Positions 1 through 6,893 of a stretch of 9,957 bases of DNA are shown here, in pieces (within the stretch, counting starts at the first letter, position 1; every line of letters begins with the position of its first letter). The notes below the pieces were generated by a model. It saw only the letters and a list, made by a program, of their open reading frames with translations. It did no database searches and was not told where the DNA came from. A program made the translations under genes and the position numbers. Source of the DNA: Melioribacteraceae bacterium (lineage in GTDB: Bacteria; Bacteroidota; Ignavibacteria; Ignavibacteriales; Melioribacteraceae); contig JALWEC010000310.1 of assembly GCA_027036655.1 (NCBI GenBank), positions 1-9,957 of the forward strand, read 5' to 3'.

Positions 1-199
1 TCAGAACTGTAATTACAACGTCTGCGTTTGTAATTGCGTCGCATGATGAATCAAAAATTACAGCTCCCAATTTTTTCAAAGGAAGCGCTTTGGATTTTGT
101 TCTGTTGAATACATTCAGTTCATATCTTTTTTGCAGAAGTCTTTCAGCCATTGGAAAGCCGATAAGTCCTGTTCCGATAAAAGCAATCTTTTTTCTCAT
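1..199 (-). CDS. Beta-hydroxyacid dehydrogenase (3-hydroxyisobutyrate dehydrogenase-like), N-terminal part
   Basis: The minus strand from ATG at 199 to the window edge encodes 66 residues without a stop; the gene continues beyond position 1. The protein begins MRKKIAFIGTGLIGFPMAER. This is the Rossmann NAD(P)-binding start of the 6-phosphogluconate dehydrogenase/3-hydroxyisobutyrate dehydrogenase superfamily: GTGLIG dinucleotide loop at residues 9-14, followed by the PMA that is typical of beta-hydroxyacid dehydrogenases. NRT at residues 32-34, after the second strand, is the usual NADPH-favouring signature, and a later NADVVITVL stretch matches the family's strand before the substrate domain. 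Family members are cytoplasmic and reduce or oxidise small beta-hydroxyacids such as 3-hydroxyisobutyrate, tartronate semialdehyde or succinate semialdehyde. The substrate cannot be named because the catalytic Lys region and C-terminal domain are outside the window. A GGAAAAG about 10 bases upstream of the ATG could serve as ribosome binding site. The gene is divergent from the next one. Confidence 0.88.
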   Translation of the reverse strand, partial: MRKKIAFIGTGLIGFPMAERLLQKRYELNVFNRTKSKALPLKKLGAVIFDSSCDAITNADVVITVL

Positions 200-304
200 T
201 TTTTTAAACTTTTCCATATTTTTTCCGATAATTAATTATAATAAATATATAAAATTTAAGTTTTATTTTTATGAACAAAAAAATCACAAAAATGAGGAGG
301 GAGC
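200..304. promoter_or_regulatory. Divergent AT-rich promoter region
   Basis: This 105-base gap separates two divergent genes and must hold the promoters of both. The palindrome ATTATAAT at 235-242 contains TATAAT in both directions (237-242 on plus, 240-235 on minus), so both -10 elements could overlap here. No convincing -35 box lies 16-18 bases away on either strand, so the exact promoters are uncertain. At the right end AGGAGG at 295-300, 4 bases before the ATG at 305, is a strong Shine-Dalgarno sequence, unusual beside the weak sites of the other genes here, and it fixes the start of the secreted protein. Confidence 0.3.
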
Positions 305-3300
305 ATGTATAAAAAATACTTAGCTTTCATAATTTTTTTTCTTTCCGTAATTTCTTTAAATGCACAAAGCAACCATTCTAATTTGGGTGACGCCAATCAA
401 TATAATCTTTTTGTTATAGGTAACGCGCAACTTTCTTCTGCGGATATCCAAGGCGTTGTGGCTGTCGGTGGAAACGCAGATATTACAAATTTTAGTATCG
501 GCGACCAAATACCTAACTCATCCGGTACGGTAAATGTGCTGACCGTGGGAGATTCGCTTTGGTACTCCGGCGGCAGAGTTTACAGCGGGAATGTGGTTTA
601 CGGCGAATTTGCCGATGTATCCGATAATCTGATATTGGATGGCGAGGGAACGGTTTTCCAAGGTTCTCCGATTGATTTTGCAAATATAGGAATTGAGATT
701 GCCGATATTTCAATTCAGTGGAGCGGAATAGCGGCAAACGGAAGCACAGAGTTTAGCAATAATGTTTTAACGCTTACGGGCGTTAACTCCGGATTAAACG
801 TTTTTACCGTTTCCGGAGATACGCTTGCTTCGGCTAACGGAGTTACAATTAACTCGCCGGAAGGTTCTACGGTTATTGTCAATATTTCCGGCTCTAATAT
901 AACATGGCAAGGCGATAATGACATAACCGGTACAAATCAGACAAATGTTATTTATAACTTTTTTGAAGCCGATACCGTAAACATCGGCGGAATTGCAGTT
1001 AAGGGGAGTATCCTTGCTCCGTTCGCTCATATTTTCTTTACCAGCGGACAAATAAACGGGAATGTGATTTGCCACGATATTACATCCGAAGGACAAATTA
1101 ATTACAGCTACTTTAACGGTAATGTTCAGTATTCATCCTCCGAAGTTTCAAGCAGTTGTACGGTTACTATGAAAAATGTTCTGCAGGGAACATCTTTTAG
1201 ACTTAGCGAACCATTTGACGGACATCGAAGTCTTTGGGCAGGAACGATTCTCGGACAGATGAATACACACGGCACTTCTTATTACTGCATCGATATTTCT
1301 CATTATCTTAGATGGAACAAACCATACGAATATGACGGAGCTATTACAGGTCCTATCGCATATATTCTGAGAAATTATTATCCGCGAATCCCTTACACCG
1401 GAGATAACGGACAGTTAAATCGTGAGCGAAAGGAAGCCGCTGCGGTTCAGTGCGCAATTTGGCATTTTTCAGATGGATTTGATCCGAACTTAATGTCAAA
1501 CCATCATAATATTAAAAACCGTGCGCTTGAGATTATTGATGATGCCGTAGGGCAGAATCCCGTACCGATAACTACCTTTTATGTTCAGCCTGCAAGTCAG
1601 GTTGTTCAAACCGGTCAGACTGCAATGCTTACCGTAGTTCTAAGAGACGCCGATGGAAATCCGGTTCCGAATGCCTACGTTACATTGGAGACTACCGCGG
1701 GAACGCTCGTCCCCTCGGAAGGAACAACCGATGCAAACGGCGAATTGGTTGTTGCTCTGCAGTATGACAGTAACGAAAATCCCGAAAGCGCACAGATAAC
1801 AGTGAACACGGATGACGGAATTGTACCGGAAGGAACGCGCTATATTTATCCTAACAGTCAGACACTTGTTACAAACGACGAACTTGTAACTTGCATGACA
1901 ACTGTTGCAAATGTTTATTGGTCAAGCTCGGCTTTGCCCGGCAACGATTTTGATTTTTATATGTTTACCACTACCAATTCCGGATTGCCCACCACTGGAT
2001 TAACTACAGTTGCCGCTATGGACGATTATGTTTATTTCGGCGCTTCAACCGGTTTTTACAGATACGACAGAGCAAATGATACCTTTGAACAGATAAATCT
2101 TAATTACACAAATGTTAGCGAAGTTTTTGCTTATGATGATGACAATGGCGATAGAAATATTTTTGTCGGATTTGAAAGCGGTGGATTTGCTTACAAACAT
2201 GGTGATGACGACTATGTCTATTACGATTCAAATAACGGATTTGCCGGTTCCAAAGTAACCGATTTTGAACATTACACCGGTAACAATACGGATTTAATTT
2301 TGATTTCACATGATGCCGGAATATCATTCTTCAATCCTTCTAATGAAATGTTTTCCAATATAAGCTCGACAAATTCGGACTTACCCGCGGGAACTTGTTA
2401 CGACGCAACGGTTGACGACGACGGCGGAGTTTGGGTCGCTACCGATCACGGCATTGCATATTCAACCGATTTTGGCGGAACTTGGCAGGTATTTAATCCT
2501 CAAAACTCTGAAATTAACGGCACTTTCGTTCGTTCAATTGCTTACGGAAACGGAGAAGTTTATGTAGGAACATTTTATAGCGGTCTTTGCGGATACAATA
2601 TTGATTCCGGCGTTTGGACAAATTACACGCCTTTTATCAGTACGCAACCTGTTATGAATCTTCATTTTGCCGATGGCAAGTTGTTCGTCGCCAATTGGTC
2701 AGAAGGTTTGTATGTTTATTCAAACGGAAATTTCAAACAGTACAGCAGCGTAAATCCTAACAATGCTCCGACTATTATTGAAGATTTCTGGTTTGACGGA
2801 ACCGACTTCTGGTTTGCCGTTCAGGACGGTTTAAGCAGAACAATAAACGGAATTACCGCTTCAACCGGAGATGCCGCGATTGTTATTACGGACAACACAA
2901 CTTATGCCGGAGGAACAACAACACTAAACTGCAATCTTGTCCCAAACGGAGAGATTAGCTTTCAATCGCTAACCGGAACAATCGAATATAATCCTAACGA
3001 ATTGGAGTTTATTGATTATACGACTCAAGAACTCTTTTCCAATTGTGTATTTCATTTCAGCGAAACTAGTCCGGGAAGAATTACTTACAAAGCGATTTGT
3101 CCCGAGGATTCCCCGATTACCTCCGAAGGAACAATGTTCAGTCTTACATTTAAAGTAAAAGAGGAGATGGCGCCGTTGGGAGGCGGAATTATCGCTGTAT
3201 ATGCTCCAATGTTTACGGCGGGAATTAATAACACTCTTAATCACGAAGACCTAGGTATAATAAACTGGACGGACGATGGTTCCGGAAATGCCGGCGAAGG

Positions 3301-4186
3301 CGACGCTAACTTGGACGATGATAGAGACTTATCCGATTTTCTTGCCACTGTTGATCATTACACGTACGGCGGCGATTTTACCTTAACCGGACAAGGATTC
3401 GAGAATGCCGATATAGACAGCAACGATGTAGTTGACGCTTGCGATGCTTCTCAGATTCTTTCATTCCTTACCAACGGATGTTTCCCCGGAGTTTTCGGCG
3501 GAAATCAGCCTGCCGGCGGATTTGTTCCCGCTGCGGTTAATATTAATACCGAAAATAACGAGGCGACAATCACTCTCAACACTTCCGATGCGGAAAATCT
3601 GAACAATATGACTATCACATTTAATTATGATACAACACAAATTAATTACGAAGCGTTCTCGTCGATTCAAATCGGGAACGGTAATTATGTTCACGCTTCA
3701 AACATTGCTCCGGGAAAAGTTGTGTTTACATTCAATGCTCCTACGCAGCTTTCCGGAAATTTTGAGCTTGGTGATATTCTTGTTAATTATACTGATACAA
3801 AAGGCGATATTCAGATACACACAACATATTCTTACGACGGAATTAATCAGATTGAAGGACCGGTAATAACCTTTAATCCTAACGGCGTTGAAGATGAAAT
3901 AAAACCGACTTCTTTTAAGTTGGAACAGAATTATCCAAACCCGTTTAATCCTTCAACTACGATTAAATTTGCAATTCCTCAAAAGGAATTTGTTTCCCTT
4001 AAAATTTATGATATTCTCGGAAGGGAAGTGAAAACGCTTCTTTCCGAAGATAAAAATGTGGGAACATATTCCGTGAAATGGAACGGAAATGATAATTCGG
4101 GAAACAGAATTTCGTCAGGCGTTTATTTCTACAGATTAAAAGCCGGCAACTTTACACAAGTTAAAAAGATGGTTCTACTTAAGTAA
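305..4186 (+). CDS. Secreted T9SS multidomain adhesin: choice-of-anchor A, thioester, Ig, propeller, cohesin/dockerin modules
   Basis: This 1293-residue exported protein is probably displayed on the cell surface. Residues 1-20 are a Sec signal peptide (cleavage after LNA). Residues 26-276 match a choice-of-anchor A domain (NLGDANQYNLFVIGNA; GIAVKGSILAP near the end). Residues 290-415 resemble a thioester domain: Cys328 in YYCID and Gln382 in AAVQCAIWHFSDG are the expected bond partners. Residues 421-515 look like an invasin-type Ig domain (DGNPVPNAYV, TDANG). Residues 557-850 hold seven propeller-like repeats of the form VYFGASTGFYRYD. Residues 855-992 are cohesin-like. Residues 997-1056 contain two dockerin-type calcium loops, and 1076-1190 form a second cohesin-like domain. 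Residues 1201-1293 are the T9SS sorting domain (YPNPFNPST). AGGAGG at 295-300 supports the start. Domain names are by eye; the overall role as adhesin or matrix component is inference. It appears monocistronic, closed by a terminator. Confidence 0.85.
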   Translation: MYKKYLAFIIFFLSVISLNAQSNHSNLGDANQYNLFVIGNAQLSSADIQGVVAVGGNADITNFSIGDQIPNSSGTVNVLTVGDSLWYSGGRVYSGNVVYGEFADVSDNLILDGEGTVFQGSPIDFANIGIEIADISIQWSGIAANGSTEFSNNVLTLTGVNSGLNVFTVSGDTLASANGVTINSPEGSTVIVNISGSNITWQGDNDITGTNQTNVIYNFFEADTVNIGGIAVKGSILAPFAHIFFTSGQINGNVICHDITSEGQINYSYFNGNVQYSSSEVSSSCTVTMKNVLQGTSFRLSEPFDGHRSLWAGTILGQMNTHGTSYYCIDISHYLRWNKPYEYDGAITGPIAYILRNYYPRIPYTGDNGQLNRERKEAAAVQCAIWHFSDGFDPNLMSNHHNIKNRALEIIDDAVGQNPVPITTFYVQPASQVVQTGQTAMLTVVLRDADGNPVPNAYVTLETTAGTLVPSEGTTDANGELVVALQYDSNENPESAQITVNTDDGIVPEGTRYIYPNSQTLVTNDELVTCMTTVANVYWSSSALPGNDFDFYMFTTTNSGLPTTGLTTVAAMDDYVYFGASTGFYRYDRANDTFEQINLNYTNVSEVFAYDDDNGDRNIFVGFESGGFAYKHGDDDYVYYDSNNGFAGSKVTDFEHYTGNNTDLILISHDAGISFFNPSNEMFSNISSTNSDLPAGTCYDATVDDDGGVWVATDHGIAYSTDFGGTWQVFNPQNSEINGTFVRSIAYGNGEVYVGTFYSGLCGYNIDSGVWTNYTPFISTQPVMNLHFADGKLFVANWSEGLYVYSNGNFKQYSSVNPNNAPTIIEDFWFDGTDFWFAVQDGLSRTINGITASTGDAAIVITDNTTYAGGTTTLNCNLVPNGEISFQSLTGTIEYNPNELEFIDYTTQELFSNCVFHFSETSPGRITYKAICPEDSPITSEGTMFSLTFKVKEEMAPLGGGIIAVYAPMFTAGINNTLNHEDLGIINWTDDGSGNAGEGDANLDDDRDLSDFLATVDHYTYGGDFTLTGQGFENADIDSNDVVDACDASQILSFLTNGCFPGVFGGNQPAGGFVPAAVNINTENNEATITLNTSDAENLNNMTITFNYDTTQINYEAFSSIQIGNGNYVHASNIAPGKVVFTFNAPTQLSGNFELGDILVNYTDTKGDIQIHTTYSYDGINQIEGPVITFNPNGVEDEIKPTSFKLEQNYPNPFNPSTTIKFAIPQKEFVSLKIYDILGREVKTLLSEDKNVGTYSVKWNGNDNSGNRISSGVYFYRLKAGNFTQVKKMVLLK

Positions 4187-4211
4187 AACTAAGTAGCATT
4201 AGCCCCCAACT

Positions 4212-4238
4212 AAAGGCGTACGAAAGTGCGCCTTTTTT
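4212..4238 (+). terminator. Rho-independent terminator of the secreted-protein gene
   Basis: A 10-bp stem (AAAGGCGTAC, 4212-4221, with GTGCGCCTTT, 4226-4235; one U-G wobble) closes a GAAA tetraloop and runs straight into a T tract to 4238. It starts 25 bases after the TAA at 4184-4186. This is a textbook intrinsic terminator and suggests that transcription of the large gene ends here. Confidence 0.85.
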
Positions 4239-4284
4239 ATTGAACTTTTCATAATTTATTCATTGTAAGTTTAAAATAAGGAAT

Positions 4285-4321
4285 AAAAAAAGCTTGATTA
4301 ATAAAATTAACCAAGCTTTTT
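4285..4321 (-). terminator. Intrinsic terminator of the tRNA-Gln gene
   Basis: On the minus strand a 15-bp stem with one wobble (arms 4307-4321 and 4287-4301, loop 4302-4306) ends in a T run that extends to 4285. It begins one base beyond the tRNA 3' end at 4323. The mirrored A and T runs mean it could also stop plus-strand transcripts that pass the first terminator at 4212-4238. Confidence 0.8.
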
Positions 4322-4322
4322 G

Positions 4323-4395
4323 CTGCCCTGCCAGGACTCGAACCTGGAGACTTCTGATCCAGAGTCAGACGTGTTGCCAATTACACCACAGGGCA
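4323..4395 (-). tRNA. tRNA-Gln, anticodon CUG
   Basis: The minus strand folds into a complete 73-base cloverleaf. The acceptor stem is TGCCCTG/CAGGGCA with discriminator G. The D arm has GTGT/ACAC around AATTGGCA. The anticodon stem is TCTGA/TCAGA with loop CTCTGGA, giving anticodon CTG (reads CAG). The variable loop has 5 bases, and the T arm is CCAGG/CCTGG around TTCGAGT. The weak U1-A72 first pair is usual for glutamine tRNAs. The 3' CCA is not encoded (CAA follows the discriminator), so it must be added after transcription. The gene lies antisense to the flanking protein genes and has its own promoter (4411-4439) and terminator (4285-4321). No integrated element is seen beside it. Confidence 0.95.
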
Positions 4396-4410
4396 ATTTT
4401 TAAGAATCCA

Positions 4411-4439
4411 AATATATTGAAGCAGAATTGTAAAATCAA
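4411..4439 (-). promoter_or_regulatory. Sigma70-type promoter of tRNA-Gln
   Basis: Read on the minus strand, TTGATT (4439-4434), a 17-base spacer and TATATT (4416-4411) form a good -35/-10 pair that ends 15 bases before the mature tRNA 5' end at 4395. Position and spacing fit a tRNA promoter with a very short 5' leader. The call is based on consensus match only. Confidence 0.6.
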
Positions 4440-4452
4440 CTAAAATAATTAA

Positions 4453-4483
4453 TCGGAAAAATATCTTTCCGGATTTTTTCCGA
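4453..4483. repeat. Inverted repeat with two mutually exclusive hairpins
   Basis: TCGGAAAAA (4453-4461) and TTTTTCCGA (4475-4483) are perfect 9-base inverted repeats around a 13-base loop. Inside, CGGAAA (4454-4459) can instead pair with TTTCCG (4466-4471), leaving a T-rich tail on the plus strand. The site lies between the tRNA promoter and the alpha-galactosidase promoter candidate. It could be a DNA operator for a dimeric regulator, a weak terminator, or chance in AT-rich DNA. No function can be assigned. Confidence 0.4.
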
Positions 4484-4518
4484 GAATCATGAATTTAGAC
4501 TATTTTTTATTACGCTGC

Positions 4519-4547
4519 TTGAAAGTCCAAACTAAAATTTATATTCT
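4519..4547 (+). promoter_or_regulatory. Candidate promoter of the alpha-galactosidase/galactokinase unit
   Basis: TTGAAA (4519-4524), a 17-base spacer and TATTCT (4542-4547) form a plausible sigma70-type promoter. Transcription would start near 4553 and give a 5' leader of about 45 bases. The leader begins with a short inverted repeat, AAGGAA (4552-4557) and TTCCTT (4564-4569). No clear Shine-Dalgarno sequence precedes the ATG at 4598. Some Bacteroidota relatives use other -7/-33 boxes, so this is tentative. Confidence 0.4.
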
Positions 4548-4597
4548 TGTAAAGGAATTTTACTTCCTTACTTTATTCATATTAAACGGCGCAAAGA

Positions 4598-6889
4598 ATG
4601 AATATACTGAAACTTAATTTCCCTGTATTTATAACTATCATGTTTTTAATTTTAGGATGCGAAACCGAAATGAATCAATATCAAAAGGTGAATCTTGATA
4701 GAGCTTGGAAATTCAAGACGGGCGATAATCTGCAATATTCGGCATCCGATTTTAATGATTCGGATTGGGAAGAAATTCGAGTTAACCAAACTTGGAATAA
4801 ACAAGGTTACAAAAAATATGAAGGTTTTGCCTGGTACAGAATTCATGTTGTAATTCCCGCTTCTCTTAAGGAAAATCCTTTTCCGAATGACAGTCTCATT
4901 TTTAATTTCGGTAAAATTGATGATTTCAATCAGTTCTTTTTAAACGGGCAATTAGTAGGCGAAAATTTAAATAATGTAGCGTCTGACAAAAAAGTAACCG
5001 ATGATTTTAAAAATCTTAAAGAATCCTATTGGGATGTACCTCGAAGATATTCCTTATCAATAGACAATCCCTTAATAAAATGGGATAAGGAAAATGTAAT
5101 TGCGATAAGAGTTTTCGATTGGGGAGTTGCGGGAGGAATTTACTCAGGGGGATTGAATATTACCACACCGAAATTTAGCGACTATCTTAAAATCGTTCCC
5201 GAAAAAGACGGCGATGAAAACATCAGAAAAGTATCACTGCAGAACGGTTCCAAATCTTATGAAATACAAGGCGCTTTTACTATTGAAGTTTTTAACAATA
5301 TTTCAGATAATAAATCATACGAGCGTAAATATCAGATAAAGATAAATCCGGGAGAATCGAGAGCGTTTTCATTCCGTTTTGAAAAACCGCGCGAATCGAC
5401 AACCATTAAATACCGTTTTAATTTTGACGGAGAAAATTATTTTTCGACTTTTTCGGAAGGCGTCAAGTATATTTTAACTCCGCCGGAAAAAGACGCTCCT
5501 CAAATTAACGGCGCGCTTATTTACGGAGAACGCTCCGGGAAACCTTTCCTTTACAAAATTGCCGCATCGGGAAAACGCCCGATGAAGTTTTATTCCGAGG
5601 GTTTACCTAAAGGATTAGTCCTTGATTCTGAAAACGGAATCATCTCCGGTGCGGTTAAAACAAAAGGGAAGTATCCGGTTTTATTGAAAGCTGAAAATGA
5701 TTTTGGCTCTGACAGTAAAACATTGGAAATTGTAATCGGAGATAAACTCCTTCTGACTCCTCCGATGGGGTGGAACAGCTGGAATTGTTGGGGCTTGAGC
5801 GTGTCGCAACAGAAAGTTTATGACGCGGCGAAATCTTTTGTTGAGAGCGGTTTGGCAAATCACGGTTGGACTTACATTAATGTTGACGACGGATGGTCAA
5901 TATTCGGGAAATCAAAAGAGCGAAAGAGAAAACCCAACGGTGAAATAAGAACAAATGAGAAATTCCCCGACATGAAAAAACTCGGCAAAGACATTCACGC
6001 ACTCGGATTAAAATTTGGGATATATTCTTCGCCGGGTCCCCTTACTTGCGGCAAATATACCGCAAGTTACAAGCATGAGTTTCAGGATGCGAAAACTTTT
6101 GCCAAGTGGGGAATCGATTACCTTAAATATGATTTATGCACTTACCGGAAATTGATGAAAGATGTTCATTCCGTAAAGGAATTAATTCCTCCATACAAAC
6201 TGATGCACAAAGCTTTAACGAACAATCTCAGCCGTGATATCGCGTATTCAATATGCGAATACGGATTAGGAAAAGTATGGGAATGGGGCGATAAAGTAGG
6301 GGGACAACTTTGGCGAACAACCGGAGATATTTGGGATGACTGGGATAGAATGTACGAAATTGGTTTTGGCAACATTGAAGATGCTAAATATTCCGGACCG
6401 GGACATTGGAACGATCCCGATATGCTTGTTGTCGGCTGGGTCGGTTGGGGACCGAATTTGCACGAAACGCGATTAACTCCCGATGAACAATACACCCACG
6501 TAAGTTTGTGGGCGCTTCGCTCGGCTCCGCTTCTGCTTGGTAATGACTTAACAAAGCTTGATGAATTTACGCTTAATCTGATTACGAACGATGAAGTAAT
6601 TGCGATTGATCAAGACAAGCTGGGGCAAGAAGCGACTCCCGTTATAAAAAAGGAAGGGATTGAAGTTTGGATGAAAAATCTTTCCGACGGGAACAAGGCA
6701 ATCGGAATTTTTAATGTGTCCGCCGAAAACCGGAATTTCACACTTCCGCTTTCCGAACTCGGCTTTAAGGATTCTGTTTTAATTAGAGATATTTGGAGAG
6801 AAAAAAATATCGGTAAATTTGCAGGAATGTACAAAACCCGTATAGCTTCGCACGGAGTTCAATTAATAAAAATATTTATCGGGAAATAA
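4598..6889 (+). CDS. Lipoprotein alpha-galactosidase, glycoside hydrolase family 27
   Basis: This 763-residue enzyme should hydrolyse terminal alpha-galactosides (melibiose, raffinose or galactosylated glycans) outside the cytoplasm. Residues 1-21 are a lipoprotein signal with lipobox LILGC, so Cys21 would be lipidated. Residues about 28-190 resemble the GH2-type sugar-binding jelly roll (DFNDSDWEEI, FFLNGQLVGE). Residues about 294-385 resemble a putative Ig (He_PIG) domain (GLPKGLVLDSENGIISG). The GH27 barrel starts at TPPMGWNSWN (387). VDDGW holds the paired substrate-binding aspartates D430/D431, YLKYD gives nucleophile Asp512, and RTTGD gives acid/base Asp577. C553-E554-Y-G-L557 aligns with C-E-W-P-L of human alpha-galactosidase A (Glu203, Leu206), which favours galactose over N-acetylgalactosamine. 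The C-terminal part (about 675-763) fits the family's beta-sandwich. The gene heads a unit with galactokinase 4 bases downstream. Exact substrate and membrane side are unknown. Confidence 0.92.
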   Translation: MNILKLNFPVFITIMFLILGCETEMNQYQKVNLDRAWKFKTGDNLQYSASDFNDSDWEEIRVNQTWNKQGYKKYEGFAWYRIHVVIPASLKENPFPNDSLIFNFGKIDDFNQFFLNGQLVGENLNNVASDKKVTDDFKNLKESYWDVPRRYSLSIDNPLIKWDKENVIAIRVFDWGVAGGIYSGGLNITTPKFSDYLKIVPEKDGDENIRKVSLQNGSKSYEIQGAFTIEVFNNISDNKSYERKYQIKINPGESRAFSFRFEKPRESTTIKYRFNFDGENYFSTFSEGVKYILTPPEKDAPQINGALIYGERSGKPFLYKIAASGKRPMKFYSEGLPKGLVLDSENGIISGAVKTKGKYPVLLKAENDFGSDSKTLEIVIGDKLLLTPPMGWNSWNCWGLSVSQQKVYDAAKSFVESGLANHGWTYINVDDGWSIFGKSKERKRKPNGEIRTNEKFPDMKKLGKDIHALGLKFGIYSSPGPLTCGKYTASYKHEFQDAKTFAKWGIDYLKYDLCTYRKLMKDVHSVKELIPPYKLMHKALTNNLSRDIAYSICEYGLGKVWEWGDKVGGQLWRTTGDIWDDWDRMYEIGFGNIEDAKYSGPGHWNDPDMLVVGWVGWGPNLHETRLTPDEQYTHVSLWALRSAPLLLGNDLTKLDEFTLNLITNDEVIAIDQDKLGQEATPVIKKEGIEVWMKNLSDGNKAIGIFNVSAENRNFTLPLSELGFKDSVLIRDIWREKNIGKFAGMYKTRIASHGVQLIKIFIGK

Positions 6890-6893
6890 TTTC

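Noticed and set aside
90..323. Plus-strand open frame with TTG start overlapping the left edge gene and the 305 start
   Set aside because: It is antisense to the clear dehydrogenase reading frame at 1-199, then runs through low-complexity AT-rich DNA, and its Phe/Ile/Tyr/Lys-rich product has no recognisable motif.
3627..3866. Plus-strand 79-residue frame inside the secreted protein gene
   Set aside because: It is an out-of-frame reading of the second cohesin-like domain, which is continuous in the main frame.
4323..4597. tRNA-Gln as an integration site for a mobile element
   Set aside because: No repeated tRNA 3' segment, integrase or foreign-looking gene is present on either side.
6166..6495. 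Minus-strand 109-residue frame inside the alpha-galactosidase gene
   Set aside because: It lies across the catalytic Asp577 region of an intact GH27 gene. Its Pro/Ser-rich composition is what antisense reading of this stretch gives, and no ribosome binding site was seen.
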